Below, in pieces: positions 1-6,637 of a stretch of DNA of 7,251 nt; positions within the stretch are counted from its first letter, which is position 1, and each line of letters opens with the position of its first letter. The position numbers and the translations under genes were made by a program. Source of the stretch: Pseudanabaena sp. CAN_BIN31 (lineage in GTDB: Bacteria; Cyanobacteriota; Cyanobacteriia; Pseudanabaenales; Pseudanabaenaceae); contig JAJAZG010000211.1 of assembly GCA_026785865.1 (NCBI GenBank), forward strand, positions 1 to 7,251. The letters are read 5' to 3'. The notes beneath the pieces are model-generated. The model saw only the letters and a list, made by a program, of their open reading frames with translations, was not told the origin of the DNA and searched no databases.

Positions 1-672
1 GACATAGACGATATTCAGATATCTACAGCAAATAAAGAGCATCCAAGACCAAGAGCCGAATTTTTAACTCCTTATGGATGGGTAAAATTATCAAGTTTAG
101 GATTGGGGTATCGTACAACGATCGCTTGGATTGTCGATTTGGCAGTGAGGCTATTTGAGCGGTATCCTGAAAGCGAAGATCCTCTCGCTGAGCCAGCAAT
201 TGTTTTAGTAGATGAGATTGACTTACATATGCATCCAACATGGCAAAGGACAATCATGAAATTTCTAACTGAGAGATTTCCAAATACACAATTTATTGTT
301 ACTGCTCATAGTCCATTAGTTGTGCAAGCCGCACAGGATGCAAATATTGTTGTACTCAGGAGAGAAGGCGATCATGTTGTGATCGATAACGATCCAGAAA
401 TTATTGAAAATTGGCGAGTTGATCAAGTTCTGACTAGTGTTTTTGAAATGCCATCAGCCCGCCCAGCTAAGATCGAGCCTTGGCTAAAGCGCAGACAAGA
501 AATCCTGACTAAGGCTAAGATTACTCAGTCAGAACGAGCAGAATTGAAAGAATTAGAAGCAAAAATTGGTACTTTACCGACCGCAGAAACTTCAGAAGAC
601 ATCAGAGCTATGGATATTCTCCGTCGTGCTGCCAAATTGCTAGACAAATCTGGAACGGGAGCAGTTGAGTGA
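1..672 (+). CDS. ptuA: Septu-like AAA/ABC ATPase PtuA, C-terminal part (5' end cut by window)
   Basis: The frame is open from base 1, so the gene starts outside the window; 223 residues are visible. Seen: an ABC-signature-like stretch LSSLGLGYRTTIAW (bases 91-132), a Walker B with catalytic acid VLVDEID (Asp-Glu at 211-216), a D-loop-like DLHMHP, and the switch histidine in TAHSP (His at 307). A charged helical tail of about 100 residues follows. The Walker A lies upstream of the window. This is the OLD/RecF-like ATPase type (AAA_21) found in phage-defence ATPases. The downstream gene overlaps it by 4 bases and encodes an HNH nuclease of the PtuB type, which identifies the pair as Septu-like. 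Known for the family: PtuA assembles with PtuB and its nucleotide state controls nuclease activity. Inferred: cytoplasmic defence role. A retron-associated PtuAB (Ec78 type) would need a reverse transcriptase upstream, which cannot be seen. The ATPase family is near certain; the Septu name is probable. Confidence 0.82.
   Translation, partial: DIDDIQISTANKEHPRPRAEFLTPYGWVKLSSLGLGYRTTIAWIVDLAVRLFERYPESEDPLAEPAIVLVDEIDLHMHPTWQRTIMKFLTERFPNTQFIVTAHSPLVVQAAQDANIVVLRREGDHVVIDNDPEIIENWRVDQVLTSVFEMPSARPAKIEPWLKRRQEILTKAKITQSERAELKELEAKIGTLPTAETSEDIRAMDILRRAAKLLDKSGTGAVE
657..661 (+). promoter_or_regulatory. Ribosome binding site for the HNH gene
   Basis: GGGAG lies inside the end of the ATPase gene, 7 bases before the GTG at 669. 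It supports GTG 669 as the start of the nuclease gene and coupled translation of the two genes. Confidence 0.6.
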
Positions 673-1454
673 TTCGGATTCGTAAACCTAAAACCCCGCC
701 AGCAAAATTAGCAATCGAAGGCAAGATAAAGTGTAAATCTCATTGCGATGACTATTCCCGTAACCCATCTGCTTATAAAATTCAAGAAGAAAAATTTAAA
801 TTTGCTAGTTCTATCTATGCCCATGAAAGTGTGAAACAAGCATTAATTGACGCACAGCATCAGAAGTGCTGTTTTTGCGAGAGAATAATTGGTAATAATG
901 GGGATGTTGAGCATTTTCGTCCTAAAGGAGCGTATCAACAGGCAAAAGGCTCACCACCACAATATTCTGGCTATTATTGGTTAGCTTATAAATGGGAAAA
1001 TCTTTATCTTTCCTGCTCATCCTGCAACCAAAGACTTAAAAAAAATCTATTTCCTCTCAAAGATCCGAACAAACGAGCCACTGATCATCAACAGCGCATT
1101 TCCAAGGAACGTCCCATGTTTATCGATTGCGGGAAAGAAGATCCTGAAGAATTTATTGGCTTTAACGCTGAATTTGCTTACGCAATCGATGGAAATCCGA
1201 GGGGACAAATTACGATAGATTATCTGAATCTTAATTCCCCAGATTTAATTGAAGCTAGAAGACAAAGATTAAGACTTCTGAAGGAGTTAAATAAAGTTTT
1301 ATTGGAAACTATTGACGATGTGACTAATCAAGCCATTCAAGAACTAGCCGAAGAAATCAAAAATATCCTAAAAGAATATGTCTTGGATAGTGCTGAATTT
1401 GCATCGGCAGCCCGTTGTGTAGTTTCTTCTGAATTTCGAGATCTAATTGGTTAG
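669..1454 (+). CDS. ptuB: HNH endonuclease, PtuB / TIGR02646 type (Septu effector)
   Basis: A 261-residue protein from a GTG start that overlaps the ATPase stop (GTGA), preceded by GGGAG. The N terminus IRIRKPKTPP is the basic, proline-containing opening usual for TIGR02646/PtuB proteins. The HNH core is complete: zinc cysteines C67 and C70 (CFCE), the catalytic histidine in DVEHFRPK (His82), Asn111 in WENLYLSC, and a second CxxC at C116/C119 followed by Asn120. A helical C-terminal part (about 185-261) follows. Known for the family: PtuB is the nuclease arm of Septu, acting with PtuA. Inferred: it degrades DNA or other nucleic acid on infection. No truncation or lost catalytic residue is seen. 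The next gene is convergent, so the operon ends here within view. It contains no HIP1 site, unlike hemA, glpX and purF. Confidence 0.85.
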   Translation: MIRIRKPKTPPAKLAIEGKIKCKSHCDDYSRNPSAYKIQEEKFKFASSIYAHESVKQALIDAQHQKCCFCERIIGNNGDVEHFRPKGAYQQAKGSPPQYSGYYWLAYKWENLYLSCSSCNQRLKKNLFPLKDPNKRATDHQQRISKERPMFIDCGKEDPEEFIGFNAEFAYAIDGNPRGQITIDYLNLNSPDLIEARRQRLRLLKELNKVLLETIDDVTNQAIQELAEEIKNILKEYVLDSAEFASAARCVVSSEFRDLIG

Positions 1455-1696
1455 AGTGCGCTCTTTAAATTCAACGCACCCATATCTTCTATCTACTTAG
1501 CTTTGGGCTTCTTAGTTAGATGATTAAAATACTCTTTAGCCTTAGTAAAAGCATAGTTCACGCGATCGCCAATCGTAGGTTTACAAGGAACTCTAACTGT
1601 GTCAAAACTGATGAATTTTATAATTATCAAAAGTTTACTTGAGGCGCGAGCGCAAAGACAATCTGCCTTTAGAAGCGTAAATGAGATCATAAAAAC
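1455..1696. other. Non-coding spacer between the defence pair and hemA
   Basis: About 240 bases downstream of both convergent genes. It holds one HIP1 site (1562-1569) and a 65-codon minus-strand frame (1493-1690) whose only ATG sits directly behind the hemA terminator, with no ribosome binding site. That frame's C-terminal half (KAKEYFNHLTKKPKAK) looks protein-like, so it may be a gene remnant, but I do not recognise it and do not call it a gene. No repeat or RNA gene is evident. Confidence 0.5.
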
Positions 1697-1727
1697 AAAA
1701 AAAGCCGCCTATAGGCGGCTTTTTTGT
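1697..1727. terminator. Bidirectional intrinsic terminator (hemA / ptuB)
   Basis: GCCGCC-TATA-GGCGGC stem (1704-1719), flanked by seven A on the left (1697-1703) and six T then GTTT on the right. The AAAC/GTTT flanks extend the symmetry. It abuts the hemA stop codon (1728-1730) on the minus strand and faces ptuB on the plus strand, so it can end both convergent transcripts. Confidence 0.88.
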
Positions 1728-3029
1728 TTAACCTTCTTTCAATTGGCTAGACGGTGAATCTAAATCGAAGAGAACTTGTAACATGTGCATAGCGCGGCGG
1801 CGCGTCTCGATGTCTTGCTGAGCGCGTAACTGCACCATCGGATCGTGCAAAATTTTATTGATGATGCCGCGAGTCATGCTCTCGATCACATCTTGATGTT
1901 TGTCGGCAAAGTCAGTGCCAAGGCGAGATAGCGCTTTCTCCATCTCCTGTTCGCGGATGATTTCCATTTTTTGACGTAGTTTGCTGATCGTGGGGACAGT
2001 CTCCAGCGATCGCCACCAGCTATCAAACTCCGCCACACAACCTTCAAGCAGAACTTCGGCTTGCATCGCCATTTGACGGCGACTTTCTTGGTTTCCAGCT
2101 ACTACAGCTTGCAGATCATCGACATTGTAAGCTTTAGTATTTGGCAACTCGTTCACGTCAGAACTAATGTTGCGAGGGACAGAAATATCAACGAGGGTTA
2201 AACCAGTATGATTAGCGGCGATCGCCTCAAGATGTTTGCGGCTAATAATCACCTCAGTCGAAGCTGTACTGGTGAATACCAAGTCAGAAACCGCCACGCA
2301 ATCTAACAGTTGATCTAAAGAATGAATATGAAACTGAGCGCCGCTAGTTTCAAATTCTTTAAGCATTGCTTCAGCACGCGATCGCGATCGGTTCACGATC
2401 GCAATTTTTTGCGCCCCTTTAGAAATCAAATGCTTTACAAGCAAGCGCGACATCTTGCCAGCTCCGACAATCGTGGTGTGCTTATCGGAAAGATTTTTTA
2501 GCTTAATTTGAGCAAGCTCGACCGCAGCCGAACTGATCGACACTGCACCTGTGCCAATTTCAGTTTCAGTCCGAACCCGTTTACCCGCCGACAAAGATTG
2601 TTTAAAAAGCTGGTTGAGAATTCGACCCGCGCCGTTATATTGCTGGGCGAGACGGTGAGTGCTTTTGACCTGAGCTAAAATTTGTCCTTCACCAAGCACA
2701 AGACTATCTAAGCCAGATGCAACTCGCATCAGGTGAGTCACGGCATCTTGGCGAAGCAGAATAAACAAATAGCGACGGAGGAACTGTAGAGGTAGTTGGC
2801 TAAATTCCGACAAAAACTGCATGATTTCGCGAATCCCGCCTTCAGATTCGCTAGTCACCACATATAACTCTAAGCGGTTACAAGTGCTTAAAATGGCAGC
2901 TTCTTCAATGCTCGGATAGCTCATCAGTTGGGCGATCGCCGCTTCCATGCGATCTTCAGGAATACTCAACTTTTCGCGTACTTCCACAGTCGCCGTTTTA
3001 TGACTCAAGCCAACAACTGCAATATTCAT
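1728..3029 (-). CDS. hemA: Glutamyl-tRNA reductase
   Basis: A 433-residue protein, the normal length for the family, starting at ATG (3027-3029). It reduces glutamyl-tRNA(Glu) with NADPH to glutamate-1-semialdehyde, the committed step of C5-pathway tetrapyrrole synthesis, which feeds chlorophyll, haem and phycobilins in cyanobacteria. Seen: N-terminal VVGLSHKTA; the catalytic cysteine C50 in STCNRLELY; the conserved His99 in AVTHLMRVASGLDS; the LGEGQILAQVK motif (112-122); the NADPH-binding VGAGKM (188-193); and a helical C-terminal dimerisation region with RRR near the end. It lies downstream of glpX on the same strand, a neighbourhood known in several cyanobacteria, but a terminator and a repeat separate them, so it probably has its own promoter. 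Upstream of the ATG only a weak purine stretch is present and no clear Shine-Dalgarno. Four HIP1 sites lie inside the gene. Confidence 0.97.
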   Translation of the reverse strand: MNIAVVGLSHKTATVEVREKLSIPEDRMEAAIAQLMSYPSIEEAAILSTCNRLELYVVTSESEGGIREIMQFLSEFSQLPLQFLRRYLFILLRQDAVTHLMRVASGLDSLVLGEGQILAQVKSTHRLAQQYNGAGRILNQLFKQSLSAGKRVRTETEIGTGAVSISSAAVELAQIKLKNLSDKHTTIVGAGKMSRLLVKHLISKGAQKIAIVNRSRSRAEAMLKEFETSGAQFHIHSLDQLLDCVAVSDLVFTSTASTEVIISRKHLEAIAANHTGLTLVDISVPRNISSDVNELPNTKAYNVDDLQAVVAGNQESRRQMAMQAEVLLEGCVAEFDSWWRSLETVPTISKLRQKMEIIREQEMEKALSRLGTDFADKHQDVIESMTRGIINKILHDPMVQLRAQQDIETRRRAMHMLQVLFDLDSPSSQLKEG

Positions 3030-3145
3030 ATCGTAAATGCGTTTCTTATTTAGGACTGGAAATAATTATCTTATGGGATGAGCTTATCAGGAGATAGCTA
3101 CCAGTGTAGTAGGTACTTATTACTCCTTAACTTTCTGTAACAACT
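3030..3145 (-). promoter_or_regulatory. Probable hemA promoter/leader region
   Basis: This is the AT-rich stretch between the glpX terminator and hemA. Read on the minus strand, GATAAT (plus 3065-3070), 35 bases before the ATG, is a possible -10 box. No matching -35 box is visible, so the exact promoter is uncertain. Confidence 0.3.
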
Positions 3146-3180
3146 AAAAAGAGGAGACACGAAGTGTCTCCTCTTTTTTT
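3146..3180. terminator. Intrinsic terminator hairpin between glpX and hemA
   Basis: A perfect 10-bp stem GAGGAGACAC / GTGTCTCCTC (3151-3160, 3164-3173) closed by a GAA triloop, with five A on the left and seven T on the right. On the minus strand it follows glpX and would end its transcript before hemA. On the plus strand there is no gene for it to serve. It is separated from the glpX stop by a palindromic repeat. Confidence 0.82.
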
Positions 3181-3198
3181 AAAACTATAAATCAAGAA

Positions 3199-3303
3199 TA
3201 ACCTCACCCCTAGCCCCTCTCCTTGCAAAGGAGAGGGGAACAAGAAAAAAAGATCTTTCTCCCCCTCTCCTTTGCAAGGAGAGGGGGCTGGGGGGTGAGG
3301 TTA
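3199..3303. repeat. Nested-palindrome intergenic repeat (about 105 bp)
   Basis: Left arm 3199-3238 and right arm 3261-3303 are near-perfect reverse complements (TAACCTCACCCC... against ...GGGGTGAGGTTA), differing by a few extra G/C bases. Each arm also contains its own palindrome, CTCCTTGCAAAGGAG on the left and CTCCTTTGCAAGGAG on the right. The 22-base centre contains a further palindrome, AAAGATCTTT. The whole can fold as one long hairpin or a cruciform of smaller ones. GC-rich, gene-end-associated repeats of this look are common in filamentous cyanobacterial genomes and behave like MITE/REP elements. No coding capacity is present. It ends 5 bases from the glpX stop codon. Confidence 0.85.
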
Positions 3304-3308
3304 TTTCT

Positions 3309-4352
3309 CTAACGCAAATTAATAACTTTAGGGCTGTCGCTGGTCAAGTGAATGGTGTCCACAAAACGAGCAGTCTTCGATTGAGTCGAGATAACCAAAG
3401 ACTGAGTACGGCAACCGCCAGCAAAGAAGCGCACGCCATCCATCAGAGTTCCAGGGGTGATGCCGCAACCTGCAAACAAGACATTCTTACCACAAGCCAG
3501 TTCATTAGCATCATAAATACGATCGCCATCGGTAATACCCATTTCATTGAGACGAGCCAAGTTACCTTCGCGTGTCCACTTAGCGCTTTCAGGTGTATTG
3601 ACTTCGGCTGGGTCATAAACTAGACGACCTTGGAAATGTCCACCCAAGCAACGCATTGCTGCTGCGGAAATTACGCCTTCAGGTGCCGCACCGATACCCA
3701 TAAGTGCGTGGATATTTGTACCAGCGAAAGCACAACAAATTGCTGCCGATACGTCACCATCACTGATCAAACGCACGCGAGAACCCGCCTTACGGATTTC
3801 TGCGATCAAGTCTTTGTGACGAGGGCGATCCATCACGACCACGACCAATTCACTGATCGCACGGTCTAGGCATTCAGAAAGAATTTGTAGGTTTTTGGTA
3901 GGTGTGTTGCGAATGTCTACCTTACCCTTAGCCGCAGGAGGCGCAGCCAACTTATCCATATAAAAGTCGGGAGCTTGGAACAATCCGCCGCGCTCAGAGA
4001 TTGCCAAAACTGCCATTGAGCCATTTTGACCATAAGCAACGAGGTTTGTCCCTTCGCAAGGATCAACCGCGATGTCGATTTCTTGTAACTCTTCGATGGT
4101 GCAAAATTCAGCAGCATTGGGTTGTGTGCAAATACCAACTTCTTCACCGATGTATAGCATAGGCGCTTCGTCACGTTCGCCTTCACCGATGACAATGCGA
4201 CCGCGCATATGAATTTTGTTCATGCGTTCGCGCATCGCTTCGACAGCAGCTTCATCAGCTTCGTCTTTTTTGCCCAAGCCCATAAACTTAGAAGATGCGA
4301 TCGCCGCTTGTTCAACGACCTCAATAATCTCAAGACTGATTGTGCTATCCAT
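3309..4352 (-). CDS. glpX: Class II fructose-1,6-bisphosphatase / sedoheptulose-1,7-bisphosphatase
   Basis: A 347-residue GlpX-family protein, the usual cyanobacterial length, with ATG at 4350-4352 and AAGGA 9 bases upstream. It removes the C1 phosphate of fructose-1,6- and, in cyanobacteria, sedoheptulose-1,7-bisphosphate, serving Calvin-cycle regeneration and gluconeogenesis in the cytoplasm. Seen: metal and substrate residues Asp33, Glu57 (IGEGERDEAPM), Asp97 and Glu100 (DPCEGTNL), the ISDGD segment (196-200), and Glu225 in GIGAAPEGV, as expected for this lithium-sensitive phosphatase fold. Cysteines at 75, 84 and 99 are candidates for redox sensitivity (inference). The gene is divergent from purF across a 330-base region and upstream of hemA on the same strand. 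Dual FBPase/SBPase activity is inferred from cyanobacterial relatives rather than from a residue I can point to. Confidence 0.96.
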   Translation of the reverse strand: MDSTISLEIIEVVEQAAIASSKFMGLGKKDEADEAAVEAMRERMNKIHMRGRIVIGEGERDEAPMLYIGEEVGICTQPNAAEFCTIEELQEIDIAVDPCEGTNLVAYGQNGSMAVLAISERGGLFQAPDFYMDKLAAPPAAKGKVDIRNTPTKNLQILSECLDRAISELVVVVMDRPRHKDLIAEIRKAGSRVRLISDGDVSAAICCAFAGTNIHALMGIGAAPEGVISAAAMRCLGGHFQGRLVYDPAEVNTPESAKWTREGNLARLNEMGITDGDRIYDANELACGKNVLFAGCGITPGTLMDGVRFFAGGCRTQSLVISTQSKTARFVDTIHLTSDSPKVINLR

Positions 4353-4685
4353 GTTTAGGAATCCTTATTTTATTTAAATTTTATAACTATTAATTCTTTA
4401 TCGTATTCCAGAAATTTTCTAGAAGCAGAAAGCAAAATCAAGTTAGTTGTGCCTTACTACACAACCTCGTAACTAAGTTTACAGGGCAGACTGTCCCCAA
4501 ACCCATAAGAAAATTAAATGAGTCCTATTAAGTTTTGATAATTTTCTTGGCGCTGAAAAAATCGGCAGTTAAAGCTTACCTCTTGTTTTTCTGAGTTAGT
4601 TTTGGTTAAGAAACGCTTAACACTGGTACGATCTAAGGGTGGGTTTTACTCTTCTACCCAACCTAAAGTATTCCGTATAACTGCT
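4353..4685. promoter_or_regulatory. Divergent glpX / purF control region with dyads
   Basis: A 333-base AT-rich region that must hold the promoters of both genes. Visible structure: GTTGTG-N8-CACAAC (4446-4465) inside a wider AGTTA/TAACT dyad (4441-4474); a 10-bp inverted repeat AAGAAAATTA / TAATTTTCTT (4507-4548, 22-base loop); GTTAAG-N5-CTTAAC (4605-4621); and an imperfect GGGTGGGT / ACCCAACC hairpin (4637-4663) close to purF. The first dyad resembles a dimeric-regulator operator. The last two would lie in or near the purF leader. No promoter boxes of standard quality and no known riboswitch (for example guanine-type) were recognised. Confidence 0.45.
4362..4366 (-). promoter_or_regulatory. 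glpX ribosome binding site
   Basis: AAGGA on the minus strand, 9 bases before the glpX ATG. It is one of the few clear Shine-Dalgarno sequences in the window. A possible -10 box TATAAA (plus 4380-4385) lies just upstream, without a convincing -35 box. Confidence 0.55.
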
Positions 4686-6179
4686 ATGTTGTTAGACCAT
4701 TCTGTTTTTGTTGATGAAATGTCTAAACACTTTTTAAATCCTAGCGATCTAGATATTGAGACTGACAAGCCGCAAGAAGCTTGTGGTGTTTTTGGAGTAT
4801 TAGCAGCAGAGGGGGATGTTGCGAAGCTCGTATATTTTGGACTATATGCATTGCAACATCGCGGTCAGGAGTCAGCAGGGATTACTGTTTATGACGATCG
4901 CGGTAATACCCATACTCATAAAGCCATGGGCTTGGTATCTCAAGTTTTTAATGAAACAATTTTGGCGGAGCTAAAGGGATCTTTAGCGATCGGGCATAAT
5001 CGCTATTCGACGACAGGCTCGAGCAAGGTTTGCAATGCTCAGCCGATTGTGGTGAATACGCGCTTAGGAGATTTTTCGCTGGCGCACAATGGCAATTTAG
5101 TAAATGCGACTGAGTTACGCGGCGAACTGTCGGCTCAGGGTCATGCCCTCGAATCCACAACTGACTCAGAAGGAATTGCTTTTGCGGTTGGTGAAGCAGT
5201 TGCAGAAGGCAAAGATTGGCAAGAGGCGATCGTGACGGCTCTACATCGATGTCACGGTGCTTTTAGTTTAGTAATGGCGATGCCTAATGCGATCGCAGGG
5301 GCGCGAGATGCTTATGGTGTACGTCCATTAGTAATTGGCAAAACCACCGATGGCTCCTATGTTTTGTCATCAGAAACCTGTGGTCTAGATATTATTGGCG
5401 CAGAATATGTGCGCGAAGTGGCGGCGGGTGAGCTCGTAATTATTACGATGGAAGGTGGGATTCAGTCTTTGATATGGGAAGTTGCCAAGCCAAAACTTTG
5501 TGCATTTGAAATGATTTATTTTGCAAGACCCGATAGCGTCATGCATGGTGAAAGTCTCTATACCTATAGAATGCGGATCGGCGGTGAACTGGCTAAAGAA
5601 AGTCCAGTTGATGCTGACATTGTGATTGGTGTACCTGATTCGGGTATTCCTGCGGCGATCGGCTTTTCCCGTGAATCAGGGATTCCTTATGCTGAAGGGT
5701 TGATTAAAAATCGTTATGTCGGACGTACTTTTATACAGCCCACTCAAGCGATGCGTGAGGCAGGGATTAAGATGAAGCTAAATCCACTCAAGGATGTTTT
5801 GCAGGGTAAGCGTGTAATTGTGATCGATGATTCGATCGTAAGGGGAACCACGAGTCGTAAAATAGTAAGAGCATTGCGTGAAGCTGGTGCAACTGAAGTA
5901 CATATGCGTATTTCTTCACCGCCTGTCACTCACCCTTGTTTTTATGGTATTGATACGGACTCGCAAGATAATTTGATTGCCTCGCACAATTCTGTTGAGG
6001 CGATCGCGAAGCAGATTGAGGTAGATTCACTTGCCTATCTCAGTCACGATGCAATGTTAATAGCGACACGAATTGATACCGCGAATTTTTGCACAGCTTG
6101 TTTTACAGGAAAATATCCAATTGAAATTCCTGATAAACTCAAGCGCTCCAAACTCATGCTAGAAAGTACCGCACCATGA
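4686..6179 (+). CDS. purF: Amidophosphoribosyltransferase (glutamine PRPP amidotransferase)
   Basis: A 497-residue protein from ATG 4686. It makes 5-phosphoribosylamine from PRPP and glutamine, the first committed step of purine synthesis. Seen: the N-terminal nucleophile Cys33 in ACGVFGV, preceded by a propeptide-like leader; glutaminase motifs YALQHRGQE (54-62), GHNRYSTTG (103-111) and AHNGNL (133-138); and the PRPP loop VIVIDDSIVRGTTS (377-390). Cys272, Cys418, Cys469 and Cys472 match the four [4Fe-4S] ligands of the Bacillus-type enzyme, so this is the iron-sulfur, propeptide-processed class. Start choice: the frame is open back to a TTG at 4602, and ATG 4719 is also possible. 4686 gives a 32-residue propeptide, close to the roughly 30 residues I recall for other cyanobacteria. 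None of the three has a good ribosome binding site. Its stop overlaps the next gene by 4 bases. It contains two HIP1 sites. Confidence 0.96.
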   Translation: MLLDHSVFVDEMSKHFLNPSDLDIETDKPQEACGVFGVLAAEGDVAKLVYFGLYALQHRGQESAGITVYDDRGNTHTHKAMGLVSQVFNETILAELKGSLAIGHNRYSTTGSSKVCNAQPIVVNTRLGDFSLAHNGNLVNATELRGELSAQGHALESTTDSEGIAFAVGEAVAEGKDWQEAIVTALHRCHGAFSLVMAMPNAIAGARDAYGVRPLVIGKTTDGSYVLSSETCGLDIIGAEYVREVAAGELVIITMEGGIQSLIWEVAKPKLCAFEMIYFARPDSVMHGESLYTYRMRIGGELAKESPVDADIVIGVPDSGIPAAIGFSRESGIPYAEGLIKNRYVGRTFIQPTQAMREAGIKMKLNPLKDVLQGKRVIVIDDSIVRGTTSRKIVRALREAGATEVHMRISSPPVTHPCFYGIDTDSQDNLIASHNSVEAIAKQIEVDSLAYLSHDAMLIATRIDTANFCTACFTGKYPIEIPDKLKRSKLMLESTAP

Positions 6180-6637
6180 CCAAGATTCTCTTTCATCTCG
6201 CATTTCCAGTCAAAGATATTCCGAGTACTAAGGCTTTTTATGTTGATGGGTTGGGTTGTCTAGCAGGGCGCGAGTCAAAGGGCTCGTTGATTATGAGTTT
6301 GTACGGTCACCAGTTGGTCGCTCATGTTATTGAAGATTCCCTCGATTCTCAACATGGCATCTATCCACGCCATTTCGGATTAGTTTTTTATTCCGAAAAT
6401 AACTGGATGGCTTTATTAGAGAAAGTTCATGATAAGCATCTCAAGTTTTATCAGAAACCAAAAGTTCGCTTTGTCGATACACCTTTAGAGCATCGTACTT
6501 TTTTCTTGGCTGATAATTCAGGCAACATTCTGGAGTTCAAGCATTACAAGTTTGAAAATGCAATTTTTGGTGAAACTGATTTTCACAACGTTGGCGATGC
6601 AGACTTTGCTCAACAGTTTCCTGTGGTTACACATTAA
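6176..6637 (+). CDS. VOC-superfamily (glyoxalase/extradiol-dioxygenase fold) protein, COG3565-like
   Basis: A 153-residue cytoplasmic protein starting at ATG 6176, inside the purF stop (ATGA), with AGAAAG about 10 bases upstream in purF; translation is probably coupled. Seen: two beta-alpha-beta-beta-beta halves, the first opening FHLAFPVKDIPSTKAFYVDGLG and the second opening RHFGLVF. His7, His66 and Glu120 sit where VOC enzymes bind their metal. The closing EHRTFFLADNSGNILEFKHY (105-124) is very typical of the family annotated as predicted dioxygenase. The exact substrate is unknown for this family, and glyoxalase I or bleomycin resistance should not be assumed. Its tight link to purF suggests co-expression with purine synthesis, but this may be no more than local operon structure. 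A strong hairpin overlaps its stop codon. Confidence 0.88.
   Translation: MTKILFHLAFPVKDIPSTKAFYVDGLGCLAGRESKGSLIMSLYGHQLVAHVIEDSLDSQHGIYPRHFGLVFYSENNWMALLEKVHDKHLKFYQKPKVRFVDTPLEHRTFFLADNSGNILEFKHYKFENAIFGETDFHNVGDADFAQQFPVVTH

Noticed and set aside
1493..1690. 65-codon minus-strand frame with protein-like C-terminal half
   Set aside because: Its only ATG lies directly behind the hemA terminator hairpin with no ribosome binding site or room for a promoter, and the sequence matches no family I know; at most a remnant.
1704..1719. Short GC-rich palindrome as an attachment or origin site
   Set aside because: Flanking A and T tracts and position at the hemA stop fit an intrinsic terminator fully.
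3104..3125. Possible NtcA site upstream of hemA (GTA...TAC)
   Set aside because: The best spacing is GTA-N9-TAC rather than the consensus N8, and no correctly placed -10 box follows.
3199..3303. Repeat as a CRISPR fragment
   Set aside because: The two units are inverted, not direct, with one 22-base AT-rich centre and no further units.
3348..3869. Open plus-strand frames inside glpX (3348-3623 and 3630-3869)
   Set aside because: They lie antisense to a complete, motif-bearing glpX and encode low-complexity shadow sequences rich in Thr, Ser, His and Cys with no known motif.
4602..4685. N-terminal extension of PurF from TTG 4602
   Set aside because: TTG start without a ribosome binding site; the added 28 residues are unlike PurF propeptides I recall and the DNA there forms leader-type hairpins.
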